A stretch of 64,000 nt of DNA from Thermothelomyces thermophilus ATCC 42464 (Eukaryota > Ascomycota > Sordariomycetes > Sordariales > Chaetomiaceae), in NCBI RefSeq assembly GCF_000226095.1, contig NC_016477.1, positions 1,674,001-1,738,000 of the forward strand, in the 5' to 3' direction. Both the position numbers and the translations under genes were made by a program. The notes under the pieces are model-generated. The model worked only from the letters and a program-made list of their open reading frames with translations, did no database searches and had not been told where the DNA came from. This document shows positions 22,948-34,232 of the stretch, piece after piece (position 1 is the first letter of the stretch; every line of letters begins with the position of its first letter).

Positions 22948-24375
22948 CACGATTCCCCTTTCTCTTCCTTTCTCCCTTGTGAATCGTGTTGGCGGTCGTC
23001 TCGTCCCCGGCGGAGTCCAGCGCGGCGAGCGTTTTACACCCGAAGCAAAAGACAACGTCAAAGGAAAAGTCCCAGCGTCTGGGATCTGCGGGCGGCAGCG
23101 CCGATATTTTCTTCTTTTCCAACGCAGGGCAAGAGGGTCGAGTCTGTCCAGGGGTTCATCTCAGCTACGCCACAATATAGTGTAGTGTAGTTTCACTACG
23201 AGACAACACTACTTTAGGGGCATCATTACCCGCCGGGAATGCTTGGCTCCCGTTAGCCTTATTGCCCGTGTGGGTTCCAGTGTAGCCGCAATCTGCCCGG
23301 TCAAGCAACATGACCCTGTGCCAATGCGCGGCTGGAGACTTGGCACATGCCGGCGATCATCACTCGGAGTCTCCTCAACGGAGTAAACAACGTCCGTACC
23401 TCGCGTATGGATTACAGTAATCCGTACACAAGTGTGTGTGGTGACTTATTCTTTCAGGCACCAGTGCTGATTGGATCGTTATCCGCGCACGCCGTCTTTA
23501 CCTCAAACCTAGAGAGAAGGGTTTCGGATGAGAAGCAAAGGCCGCAGGGTCCCTGCTCATGTCACGGTATCATCTCAATACAGCAGATTGATATGCCTGG
23601 GATCAGCGAGCGAGACGGCGCCGACAGCCAGATCGCGTTGACAAGGGTCAGATTTACACTGCTCGGTAATTAACCAGGACGCACTACACGAAGTCACCCA
23701 AGTATGTATGTATGTATGTACATAGATACATACATACTGTACAGCACATACATACCTGGAGTGGACGGCGTGGCGCTGGTCGCCAAAAGGGCGAGCGGCG
23801 AGACGGCACGGGAAGCGTGGACCACACCATGAGGCCCCCCTCCTTTCTGGAAGCTGGAATGCTGGATCGGGGTCCTGGATCGGTGGAGATTGCAGGTTGA
23901 CTGCTGGACTGCCATGGTATTTGAAAGAGTTGAAGCTCAACCCCTGTATCTGCGATGGACCTGGCAGCCCCTGTGCCGCTGACGTGAGAACTTTGCGCAC
24001 CTCGGCGCTCGGCGCTAGTATGTTTGAATGACCGCAATGTTAGGATGGGCACAGCAGAACTGATATCTATGTACGGGGTACAGGACGGAGACGCCGCACA
24101 TATGATGGTCTGCATCCGTATGTATGTATGTATGTACAGTATTATGTTTCCCGGTCGCCCCCCAAATAATGAGCCCAGTTTTGTCATTGTCGCCTCACCA
24201 CTTAATTATCTGGGCAGCCTCGAACAACGGCGTCGAGCAACAAACCCTCACCTTATGGGAATTGTCTGCCAAATCACTGATCCCTTGGCCCCCCGATCCC
24301 GTGGCGCGATGAGCAAAACGCGAGTTGTTTATTGTTTGGAAAGTGCCCAATCCCACTGGACTACCTAACATGTAA
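22948..24375. other. Intergenic region, no gene recognised
   Basis: It contains a GTAGTG-type palindromic patch around 23177-23215 and TATG/CATA microsatellites at 23703-23757 and 24117-24135. No gene is recognised. Confidence 0.5.
23703..23757. repeat. TATG run facing CATA run (imperfect inverted repeat)
   Basis: (TATG)n at 23703-23721 is followed within about 10 bp by TACATACATA and ACATACATAC segments. The two arms could pair into a hairpin. Confidence 0.75.
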
Positions 24376-24644
24376 TTATGCCAACCCCAATGACCGGCAG
24401 AACGCCTGTCCCTTGAGGTCAGACCAGCAATGCTCGTTCGTACGGCAAGTGCCGATGAAAAGCCAGCTGCCGCCGTGTTGGGGTTGCACTGGACTATGGA
24501 ATCAGGTGCGTTGATAGCGTCCGCGCAAAAGTATCAGGCCGGATACTTTTGGCACAGGCTCGGCTCTTGGGGAGTCTGGTGTGCCGGAGCCGCGAAAACG
24601 GCCGTTGCTCCGGCGAGGAGCGCGTAGACGGTTGTGAAGCGCAT
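24376..24644 (-). CDS. Candidate small secreted cysteine-containing protein
   Basis: ATG at 24644 opens MRFTTVYALLAGATAVFAAP, a textbook signal peptide (cleavage near residue 18-19). Read straight through, a TGA follows after 36 codons. A 53-bp intron (24546-24494, donor GTATCC, branch-like ATCAAC, acceptor TAG) removes it and gives 71 residues. The mature part then has four cysteines (C31, C49, C55, C65; C-x17-C-x5-C-x9-C), a layout common in small secreted fungal proteins and effectors. The donor GTATCC is unusual, so a pseudogene with a real in-frame stop is the main alternative. A TATTTAAAGG box and a pyrimidine-rich leader upstream support transcription. The family is not recognised. Confidence 0.5.
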
Positions 24645-25705
24645 TTCGTTTGAGGAGGATAAAGGGGGATTCTTGAGCTGGAATATTGCTCGAGACGGAA
24701 TAATGGAGGGAGTCTGATGACGAGATGTCCTTGTGCCGAAGAAGGGGGGTTGAGAACCGGTTGAGGAAGTTGAGAGGGCGAGGCGTTAGTTCCTGAGAGG
24801 GATGTGGTCGTCGGCCTTTAAATAGGTAGGTAGATGGAGTGGGTGTTTCTTTCTAGGCCATCGTTAATGATCTAGGTTGACTAATTATTCGTAGTTATTC
24901 CCATTGGGGATTCACCCCGGTTCATTTGGCCCCCAGATCTGCCAGGCGGCAGCGGAGGCGAGGATTTGGTCACAGGCAATTTCCGGATTCCGTACTCAGA
25001 TTGGGCTCGGAGGGTTTCTGGAATGTTGAGGTTGGAACCCACCAAGCACACGAACCGACCATGATATACGGGGTAATACTATAGTCAGGTACCTAAGTAA
25101 CAATAACCCCAGAGGGAAGACCCGACGATGGTAATACCCCTCTAGGCAGACATAAAAGAGTCTACTTACGTGGAAGAAGGTACCTAAACTTACAAGAGAA
25201 AGGAGAACTATATCTCCGTCACAAATCCCCTAGAGTAAACGAGTGTCCATTGCTACTTGTTCTCTCCTTGTTATTGTTGTTAGTGCCCCTGGATGGGCGC
25301 CCCCTATTTATGTCTATCATATATAACAAAGCTTCCTCGGAGCCGGAAAAACAAAACTGCACCCTACGGCCCTCTGGTCACATCAAGAGCTTCCAGCCCC
25401 AGTCTAATATATGGTCTCCTAAGTAGCTGGTTTTGGATGATGTACGGATTATATGACAGGTCATGAGAAAAGTGGGGTACTTGCGGGCCTAGTTGTGGGT
25501 GGGTGAGGCTGGGCGGTCTGCAGGTGGCCCTGGTCGGCATATATCCATCCCTATAACTAAGGGTTTGATTGGAGCAATTTATTACTCCCGCGCTCCCGCA
25601 AAACCGCCAACCGTAGCAACTCATCGCCGCCGAAGCCCTGATTCAGAGCTCAGAGGCAGAACGCCTTCTCTCCTCCACGCCATATGTTGTCAAAGACTAT
25701 CCGAG
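24645..25705. other. Shared upstream region of the small secreted protein and APH-like genes
   Basis: A divergent promoter region, AT-rich between 24840 and 25330. It carries a TATA-like box for the minus-strand gene. No additional gene is seen. Confidence 0.5.
24815..24824 (-). promoter_or_regulatory. TATA-like box upstream of small secreted protein
   Basis: On the minus strand the sequence reads TATTTAAAGG, about 170 bp before the ATG at 24644. It is followed by a C/T-rich leader. Placement is compatible with a TATA box and a leader of over 100 nt; function is inferred. Confidence 0.4.
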
Positions 25706-27364
25706 ATGCCCGGGATACTTTTACGTAATAGGCTGCGCTCACTGGAATCCGCCGCCGAGGAAGAAGGCGATTTCCTCCTTGCCCTTCAGCATCAACGCGC
25801 TGCTGAGAGCTTCAGGCTTCAGCTCTGGGCCCAGAGGGGGTCGATCGAAGCTTTGGTCAGACACCGGTTTAATCTGCAAAGGAATGATACCTGCACTATT
25901 ATTCCACACGAATTATGGATACAAGGTGGTTTCAACCTTTGCGTCCTCGTCGACATCGAATCCCGTGGCTTATCAAGGCGGCTCGTTTTCCGCTGTCCTC
26001 TGCCTCATAAGCTCGCTGAGAAGCAGTACCCCGGCACAATTGATGAGAAAATCGCATGCGAGGTAGCTGCGTATGCATGGATACAGGAACACTGCCCCGA
26101 AATCCGGATCCCACATCTCTACGCTTTTGGTTTTCTAAACGGCAGCCAGGTTCGTAATCCCAGGTCGTCTTCACGCTCGGCTGTAGACAAGGTTATAACT
26201 TTGCTAACGATCTCCTAGTTCACACACGTTAATCAGAGGCCGTGGCATGTCCGTATCTACCATACCTTCCGGCGGTGGATAAATCGTCTGTTTAACTATC
26301 CTCTCCTTTCCGCATATACACACGACGCATCTGCCTCAGCTATAGGTTCCGCGTACATGTTACTCGAGTACATTGGGCCCGAGACCGGGCAAATGCTTTC
26401 AGCGACCTGGGCTCAGCACATGAACGATCATAACCGGCGGTCCCGCTTATTTCAGGGCATGGCGCGTATCATGCTCTCTCTGGCCCGCCTCCCGCAATCG
26501 CATATCGGTTCCCTCAGATTCAACCCGAGCGATGGTACAGTTACACTCACGAATCGGCCACTCACGTGCACCACAATGATCTTTGAGAATAGCGGGACGC
26601 CCCGGACGATCCAGCCTGGCCAACTCTACCAGAGCACTGATAGCTTCGTCTCGGATATGCTCACGCTGCACGACAACTACTTCTTTCACTACGCCCACGC
26701 CGTCCGGGATGAGGACGATGCCCGAGAACGCATAACAATCAGGACCCTTCTTCGAGCAGTTACGCACCACTTCATCCTGCCTGAGCGGCGAAACGGTCCC
26801 TTTCTCCTACAGCTGACCGACTTCCACCAGAGTAATATCATTGTGGATGACGACTGGAATGTTACCTGCATGATCGATCTCGAGTGGATCTGCGCGCTTC
26901 CAGTGGAGATGCTTTCAGTTCCCTACTGGCTCACGGATTGCGGTATCGACGGCATTATCGACGACCATTATACGCCCTTTGACGAAGCACGGCAGGCTTT
27001 CCTGGCAGCCATGGACGCGGAGGCCAAGAATATACGGCCGGGCCATGATATCCCGATCACAAGGACAATGCAAAATTCGTGGACCTCCAAGGCAGCGTGG
27101 TTTTGGGCTTGCATCCGGTCACTCAATGCCTGGCTGTTCGTGTTCGAGGACCACATTCTTCCCAAGTACTCGGCCAACAAGGATTTGATATCGGAAGTAA
27201 AGCAAATATCGACGCTTTGGAAGGAAGACATCGAGACTGTCATCAGAGTCAAAGTGGAGGAGGAGAAAGGTTACCAAGCAGAGCTTCAATCTCTCTTTGC
27301 TAATTGCGATGGACTCCCTAAACCAGTCGGCAATGATGTTACGGGCGCGACGATGTTGGCGTAG
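25706..27364 (+). CDS. Aminoglycoside phosphotransferase (APH) fold protein
   Basis: Exons are 25706-26149 and 26219-27364, giving 529 residues. The intron (GTTCGT/TAG) joins FGFLNGSQ to FTHVNQRPWHVRIY. The catalytic region is clear: LTDFHQSNIIVDDDWNVTCM then IDLEWICALPVEMLSVPYWL. Asp349 and Asn354 fit the D-x4-N catalytic loop, and Asp368 fits the metal-binding Asp after it. The N-terminal lobe has FNLCVLVDIESRGLSRRLVF and a candidate ATP-side segment. Fungi hold large expansions of this APH/choline-kinase-like family. They are annotated as phosphotransferases of unknown substrate and are not evidence of antibiotic resistance. No signal peptide is visible. The start at 25706 is the first in-frame ATG. 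Codon use is slightly less GC-rich than in the housekeeping neighbours. Confidence 0.85.
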
Positions 27365-27699
27365 CATGTACCCTCCGTGTTTTATAGCTCCCCTCTCCCA
27401 TGGGTGTGCTCAATGACGGCGATCCCGATAACCCACCGCATGACCCGTTCGAACCCCTTGGCATGGCCCTGGCCAGGCATCTCCTACGGGTCCGTCATGT
27501 CCCGTACGTGCCTCGGAATAGGATTACCGATATTCATAAGGTCTACATCAAGCTAGCCGCTGCCGTGATCTTTGTCATTTCGGGCCCACCACGTCATAGA
27601 CAGCGGTCGCAAGTAGATTTGGCTCAGACCGTGGGAGCCCGGCGGGCCCAGCTGGCGGGACATCCTCCGCTGTTGTTCCCGGCGACTCATCCCTGAGCG

Positions 27700-28480
27700 T
27701 CCATCCACACAGCCCCTGCGAGGGCCACAAGTGGGTGCCTCCCGCCGGCCGGCTCCTGCGCAGCAGCGACCGCGGGTCGCGCGGCGTCATGATGCTCTAC
27801 AACGAGTGGCTGCACCAGCTGACCTGCCTGCGCGACGCCCCTGATCGGCTTCGACATCTTCGAGGACGTCGTGCTCAACGCGGACAAACCCTCCCGCCCG
27901 GGGACCCGGCCGATGGAGGAGGGCCGCGAGTCGCTCCTGGCGCGGGTCCGGACCGGCCGCGTCTCGCCTCCTCCTGCGCTAATTACCATCCCGGTCAGAT
28001 TGTACGGCTAATGAGAACCGAGCCAACAGCAGCCGGTGCTGTTTGTAGTCTCTCCCACGTTGCCGCCGTCACCGCATGAAGACGCGCGGGAATATGGCAG
28101 CCCGGCAGGGTCTTCTTCCCTTTCTCCAATTAATAAGCCTCTCACGGCAGCAAGAGCCTATCACATTCGAAGAGGTAATTACCGACCGAGAGCGGGAACG
28201 GGAGGCAGTATCATCTCCAGTTGGCGGCAACGTCGGACGACCCAAGCAAGGCCGGCTTCTCCGTCGATCTCGGCCGGGTGATCCGCGGCCTGGACCCCGC
28301 CACGGACGCGCTCCCGTCGGAGGAGAGCATAGTCCCCGTGGCTGACCTCAACGGCGAGATTCGCACGCCAGTGGAAGTGGTGCAAGCCGGGCCGGTTCAT
28401 CGTCCGCGCTGCGGAGGAGCTTGAGCTGCTCGCCTTGCTGGGGAACCTCGAGCCGGGAAGCTGCCGGGCCACAACAATGA
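27700..28480 (+). pseudogene. Unidentified decayed coding fragment(s)
   Basis: GC-rich, codon-biased pieces occur in different plus-strand frames, for example GVMMLYNEWLHQLTCLRDA, IGFDIFEDVVLNADKPSRPG, SKAGFSVDLGRVIRGLDPAT and KPGRFIVRAAEELELLALLG. They read like parts of one or two former proteins, separated by AT-rich sequence. I cannot name the family. A rapidly evolving gene with several introns is the alternative. Confidence 0.35.
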
Positions 28481-28896
28481 CGACGGTGTCTCTGATGCGC
28501 CGATAGTCTTGATTACCTCGGGAAGAATGTGCCGTCTAATTAATAAACCAGAGCACCCTGAAGCATGCTCGGATCTGTGAACGGGCGACTGGGGAGCTTT
28601 GGGTTGGATTTTTTTTTTTCAAAAGTGACTTCCGCTGTCCGGCGTGCCAAACTCGCGTATCCTGGTTTTACAGCAGGCTGTAATTATTTTCCCAGTCAAA
28701 ATAACTTTGTCTCGGCGTTGACGGTCAGCCAGAGTCTGGGCTTTCGCTCCGCGCGTGTGCCCCTCTCAAGACAAGGAGCTAAGCTCCGTGTTTGTTGAGA
28801 AAGCGCCAAGCGAGAGACGGCAGCTCTTTCGGCATGTCGGCGAGAGAGGGGTTCTCCCTTGCTGGAGTATCAGATGTTGTGGTGGACCGGGCCCCA

Positions 28897-29420
28897 CTAG
28901 GGTTCCCGGCCCCACCAGGGTTGCAGCCACCCACATCTTCCCTGCAGGGTGGCCCTGGTCAGCCTCTTCCTTCTTCCTCCTCCATCATCGAACTCCATAG
29001 CAGTCATACGAAGATCGTTGATTTCCGCATCCATCCATCCACAGATGTCCCTTGCTAGGTTGAATTTGCTGAGGGTGGCAGGTGAAAGCCGCAATTCATC
29101 CAACATAACTTGGGTTTCCCCGAGGCCGTAACCGCCAAAGATGGGGACCTGGGAGCCTCCCGCGCAGTATCCCTGCCAGTCGCCGAAGCGGTTTCGTGAT
29201 CTAACCTCGGCGTCTCACTACGATCGATACATCGTACGGAAGAGCCAGTGGTCGGCTCGATTCGACTCAATGGACGGGCCTGGCCGACAAAATGCGCATC
29301 CTTGGCCAACAATCTCATCCTTTGTGTCATTGAAGGACTCGGCCCGACCCCCCTCGAATAGAAGAAGGGAAATGTGGACGGCGGACTTGTCCAGACCGCG
29401 CTCCCCCATTCTTCCGTAGA
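28897..29420 (-). pseudogene. Unidentified coding-like fragment, interrupted
   Basis: Two adjacent segments share one minus-strand frame: MGERGLDKSAVHISLLLFEG (29409 down to 29218), then RNRFGDWQGYCAGGSQVPIF, GGYGLGETQVMLDELRLSPA and FNLARDICGWMDAEINDLRM (about 29200 down to 28960). Residue composition and sentence-like sequence suggest real protein, but the frame is interrupted and there is no clear start or 3' end. The family is not recognised. An intron could explain the break, so pseudogene status is inferred. Confidence 0.35.
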
Positions 29421-30276
29421 TGTCTACTGATGGTCGATAACGAGCTATCCTCTATAGAGCCCAGGGCCAAGTGATTAAGTCTTGAGATGTCTAGATTTTC
29501 GTTGCCGCTTCTCCAACTCCAATTCGCTACCCGGTATAATTAATTAATGCTGCTCGCCCTGGTTAACTGACACGGGCTTATCAGAGCCGCCGGGTATTCA
29601 TGTTCTTCATTAAGTATTATTCTCTCTTTCCTCGCCCTTGATCCTTACCGTCCCAACCCATGAGCTCGCTACCAGCTCCCCGGGACTTCGTACTGTGTCA
29701 GCTTACTTAATTAGGTGCGTGAGCTCTTTCGCGTTACCGGGTCCGCGATGCTGCGCTATACCTTAACTACCGTTGATGTTGCGAACTTATCCCTGCCATG
29801 GCACACAGTCGCCATTTTCTCCTAAAAATGGATCATTGATGGTGGCTGGGCACTTTTGCTCAACTTGGGCATGCGCCCGGGTTACTGGAGCCGGCCGAAA
29901 CGAATGGCCACTTAAAGCTGATCGGACCCCCTCTAGGCTTTTCGATCGGGAGGGCAGGTTCGTCGAGGGTCAGCAGGCTTTAAGATCTCACCATCTGCAT
30001 AGCGCATCACGACATCTGTCGCTATGCCAATCGGATCCGGGGACAGCCCCACATCGGGCCATTGCGTTCTCTTGATAACGGGTCCGAGTCGGTGGGTCGC
30101 CACACCGAGGCCGTGGGGGGTTGATACCGGCCGGTAGCCCAAACCGTCCGGTGCGACGGGGGCCACGGAGAAAGACGATGTGACGATGCACACAAACATA
30201 AGGGATGCGCCGTCCTGGGAGGATTCGTCAAGGCGCGCTCCCGTAACTTGACCTCCTCTCCGTGTCTGGCGACAAG

Positions 30277-32076
30277 ATGTCCTCTACCGACGAAAAGAGG
30301 GTCGATGATGAGGCCAATGCCCTCGAGGCCGCCACAGCGCCAGAGGAGCAGACAAAGCCCGTCTCGAAGCTCACGCGGTGGTACCGCAGCCCGCTGTTCA
30401 ATGTCATCATTGTCGGCTTGATCTCCTTCACCCAGCCGGGCATCTGGAATGCACTCAACAACACGGGCGCGGGCGGCCAGCAAGAACCGTACCTGGTGAA
30501 CGGGTCAAACGCGCTGACGTTCGGGTGAGTTGCTGCCCGACCCGAGAGCCCCAGATGCCGATATAATATTAGTTATTTAGATCTGACTGGGAACGCAGCT
30601 TGATGGTCTTTGGCTGCACCATTTTCAGCGTTGTCGCCAACAGGATAGGCGTCAAGAAGGTCTTGATCATTGGCACCCTGGGCTACGCCCCATACTCGGC
30701 ATCCTTGTACGTCAACAACCGGTATGGCACCGAGTGGTTCGTCCTCTTCGGCGGCGTGACATGCGGGATTGCCGCCTCGGCTTTGTGGGCGTCCGAGGGT
30801 GCCATTGCCCTCGGGTATGGCAAGGTCAAGGATCGTGGCAAGTTTGGTAAGCATATTTCGTCTAGCACAACGCGTTTGCGCCGGCACCGCCAAAAAAAAA
30901 AAAAAAGAGGAAAAAAATGGAGGAATAAATCAGCTAACGTCCGTCCGCCTGATGAATAGCCGGCATCTGGCTCGGTCTCCGGGAGCTCGGCCAGCTCATC
31001 GGCGCGTCCATCCAGCTGTCCATGAATGTCCGCTCCAGCAGCCGCGGAAAGGTAGGGTACACGACATACCTCGTCTTGATTGCGCTGCAGTGTCTGGGAC
31101 TGCCGCTCGCCCTGCTGGCATCCCCGCCCGAGAAGGTGATACACAGCGATGGGACGCGCGGCCGGGTCGTGGCCAAGAACACGACCATCAAGGAGGAGGT
31201 GCGCAAGACGTGGAACTTGTTGAAGCGGAAACAGATGTTCCTGCTTGTGCCCATCCTCATCGGGTTCCAATGGAACAGCACATACCTCGGCATCTATATG
31301 ACCAAGTAGTACGTTCCCCCTGGAGTTGCGCTGTGATCGTGTCGGACCCGGAGTCTCTGACGTTCGATAATTACTTTTATCAGCTTTTCTGTCCGAGCTC
31401 GCACCCTCGGTTCCCTGGTGTCCGGCGTTTCTGCGACGTTTGCCAACATCTTCTGGGGCTGGTTCTACGACCTCAAGCGCTTTAGCCGCCCGACCCTGGC
31501 TAAAATCTGCTGGTTTTTCTTCGTCCTCGGCATGTTGGGTACCTTTGGCTGGCAGGTGTCCAACGAGAAGCTCTACGGTGACTCCAATCCCAGGGTCACG
31601 TTGGACTGGGAGAATCCGGGCTTCGGCCGGGGATTTGCATCCATGGTCATCCTACGGTACGTGCCCCTGCTGTTTCTGGCGTCTTTGGGTGTGGAGATAT
31701 CATGCTCATTTCTGTCAGGTTCTTGAATGAGTCGCATTATATGTTTGTTTACTGGATCGTTGGCGCCTTCTTCGACGACATCGAGACCTTGACGCTGGCG
31801 GTCGGTCTTGTCCGAACCTTCGAGTCTGTCGGGTCCAGCATCGCATTTGGCATCGGCGCATCTTCTGTGTCGCCCATGGTCAACCTCATCATCGCTTTTG
31901 CCATGTTCGGGTTCACAATCCCTGCCACATCGCTCGTGGTGTTTTTGGTGCCTGAGCGCCCTGTAGACTTGCGGAAAGAGGAAAGTGAGGCGTCTTCGGT
32001 TGGAGAATCGGAGAATGTTGCGCCGAACGAAATCGCCGCCAAGGCTGTTGAGTCCTCCGGCTCTTCAAACACTTGA
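30277..32076 (+). CDS. UNC93-like major facilitator protein
   Basis: Exons are 30277-30524, 30599-30846, 30960-31308, 31384-31656 and 31719-32076, giving 491 residues. All four introns have GT donors (GTGAGT, GTAAGC, GTACGT, GTACGT) and AG acceptors and join in frame. The N-terminus (about 35 residues) is polar and cytosolic. Next come TRWYRSPLFNVIIVGLISFT and QPGIWNALNNTGAGGQ, the opening of fungal UNC93/DUF895 proteins, and about 11-12 transmembrane helices (CTIFSVVANRIGVKKVLIIG, CGIAASALWASEGAIALGYG, KYFSVRARTLGSLVSGVSAT, MFVYWIVGAFFDDIETLTLA). Fungal members are orphan transporters of the MFS superfamily in the plasma or endomembrane; the substrate is unknown. The C-terminal tail is acidic and Ser-rich. 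The start chosen is the first ATG (ACAAGATGTCC) of the frame. Confidence 0.88.
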
Positions 32077-32841
32077 AATAATCATGGGCGGGAATGCTGA
32101 AATGGACACGGTGGGACAGAGCTGCGGGGCTAGTAATCAGCGATACCCATTTGGTCGAGGCGTCGGGAGATGCGCCCTTTGGAGTTTTGAGTTGCAATCT
32201 AGAACGAAGCAAATCAAAGACGGAAATCGTCAGCTTATTTCCGTTGCCGTCATAACGATGAGCCTCCGAGACGCTGACTACCGGTCTACTCCGTACCGAT
32301 CTTTGATTTCGCGTATTACTCGCCTTGCAGCGGAGGCAAGACATGTCTGTTGTGATGCATCAAACTTAATTAGCCCGTCGGTAGGCGCTTCTCTGACATG
32401 ACAACGTTGACGAACACGTTGCAGGCGGAACTGCCGAAAATAGAATCTGGTACGGAGTGTGTTAGTAGGAAACCAGGTTCAGGGCTCCTTTTATTAAGGT
32501 GTCCGAGTCAGTCTCGGCTCTGGAACGCGAGATTACGCAGTACTATTAATCAGATCCGCTGTATCGAGTAGGTGGGTTGTCAGCCCTGCAGCGGCGGGAT
32601 CGGCGGCTGATAACTAAGCGTGCCTGAAATTGCCGCGCTATTCCGCTCGGTTGGTTCCGCCCTGAAACCCAACCCGCTGGCACTGCCGAGCCATCGTCAC
32701 CTCCAACTTCGCACATCCTCCACAATTCTACACCTACCGCACCACACAAAGCAAAACGAACCCCTCAACATCAGACTCGAGATCGGATCCCGGCACCCCG
32801 GCAGCCTCGGTAACCACCGGTGCAACATCGGCGACCACAAG
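32077..32841. other. Intergenic region, no gene recognised
   Basis: 3' flank of the UNC93-like gene and 5' region of the next gene. It contains one TACTCCGTA motif (32287-32295) and TAATTAAT-type AT patches. No gene is seen. Confidence 0.5.
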
Positions 32842-33796
32842 ATGGCGGTATGCTTCACGTGCCGAACGGCACTCCGGCGCCAGATTGAAGGCCTCCGAAA
32901 GCTGCGACAGAGGCGGCTGCACTCGACCAACAAGGACTCGGCCAGGACGAGCAGGGTCGAGAGACCACAGGAACAGATCCCGACGCCGAATAACGTTCCC
33001 ACGCTCAACTTCTGGCAGAGACTGGGCCCCCTGACGAGGGCAGCGCAAGCGTACGCCCGCGCCCAGCGCAAGAGGCCGTACGTGACGCAGGTGTGCACCT
33101 CGTTGTTCATCTACCTATGCTCCGACAGTGCGTGAGACCCCGACCCAGCCCGGCCCAGTCCGGCGGCGACTATGGTTGCCACGGTCGCGTCCGCCGAACG
33201 TGGCCGAGAAATGCTGACCGAGTGCAGTCTCGGCGCAGAGCATGGGCGGGAGGGACTATGACCCAACGAGGACCCTGCGAGCGCTGTTGATCGGCTCAAT
33301 CTCGTCGATTCCGAGCTACCACTGGTATGTACTGCAGCATGTTTTCTTTTCAGGCGTAGTCGGCAGCGGGTGCTCGGCAGGGCTGACCGGGAGGGTTGGT
33401 TGCAGGTTCGTCTGGCTCTCCGAAAGCTTCAACTATCGGTCGCGTCTCCTGTCGTTGGCCACCAAAGTGGTCGTCAACCAAGTCTGCTTCACGCCCGTAT
33501 TTAACACATATTTCTTCGGGATGCAGGCGCTACTGTCGGGCGCAACACTGGCCGAGACTTGGGAGCGCATCACCAAGACGGTTCCCGTGAGTTGCCTCAA
33601 CTCGTGCAAGCTATGGCCCGCCGTCACCGCATTTAGCTTCGCATTTCTCCCGCTCGAGTATCGTCCCGTGTTTGGAGGGGTGATTGCAGTGGGGTGGCAG
33701 ACATATCTGAGCTACCTCAACCGTCTGGCGGAAGGGAGCATCGCCGCGCGCGGGGAAGCGCTCGAAGAGCCCGAGATGGCGAAGGTGGCTGCATAG
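32842..33796 (+). CDS. Mpv17/PMP22 family membrane protein (copy 2)
   Basis: Exons are 32842-33127, 33228-33324 and 33406-33796, giving 257 residues. Introns use GTGCGT/CAG and GTATGT/CAG and restore CSDISAQSMGGRDYDPTRTL and SYHWFVWLSESFNYRSRLLS. The first 35 residues are basic with little acid (FTCRTALRRQIEGLRKLRQR), a good mitochondrial presequence. Family blocks follow: KVVVNQVCFTPVFNTYFFGM, TWERITKTVPVSCLNSCKLW and PAVTAFSFAFLPLEYRPVFG, then GVIAVGWQTYLSYLNRLAEG. It belongs to the Sym1/Mpv17 family of inner mitochondrial membrane proteins. It is clearly a different subtype from copy 1 at 19513-20412: it lacks the charged insert and has a presequence. Old paralogy is more likely than recent duplication. 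Confidence 0.9.
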
Positions 33797-34232
33797 AGTT
33801 GGTTGCTCGTGATTCGGTTACCGATGAAACGATTGGCGATAGACCTGGTACGCCTGATACACTGCGATAGAAGTCTGCATAGATCGGCGTTTTTGGGGGG
33901 GATAGAAACAACATTGACTTCTCTATCCTGGTCATAGTCATGGGGTGGACGATTCTTGGGGGTTCAGGTGATTGTGGGGGTTTTGTCTGTTTGATCGGGG
34001 GCGAGACCCACAGTGGCAGGGTGTCCCTACTATACAGCGATCAATTAGCACTGGCCACATGCTATTACCGGGTACCCGCAGCGAGCGAGCCAAGCCCGCT
34101 GCGCCAATTCGAGCCGGGTTTCAAACTTTCCATTTCCCGAGCCTCTTCCACCACCAAACATCAGCCGATCGCGGCCGTCACTCGTTATTCGAGCCACTGA
34201 GCGCTGGCCTCGCCCGGCTCTCATCCCCCAAG
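33797..34232. other. Short intergenic region before DHODH
   Basis: 436 bp between tandem plus-strand genes, acting as 3' flank and promoter. No gene or distinctive motif is seen. Confidence 0.5.

Larger units (their letters stand above)
27365..30276. other. Gene-poor 2.9-kb stretch with eroded coding-like fragments
   Basis: No intact gene is recognised between the APH-like and UNC93-like genes. Two patches with coding-type composition are listed separately. The rest, for example 29440-29760, is AT-rich with TAATTAAT motifs. Confidence 0.5.
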
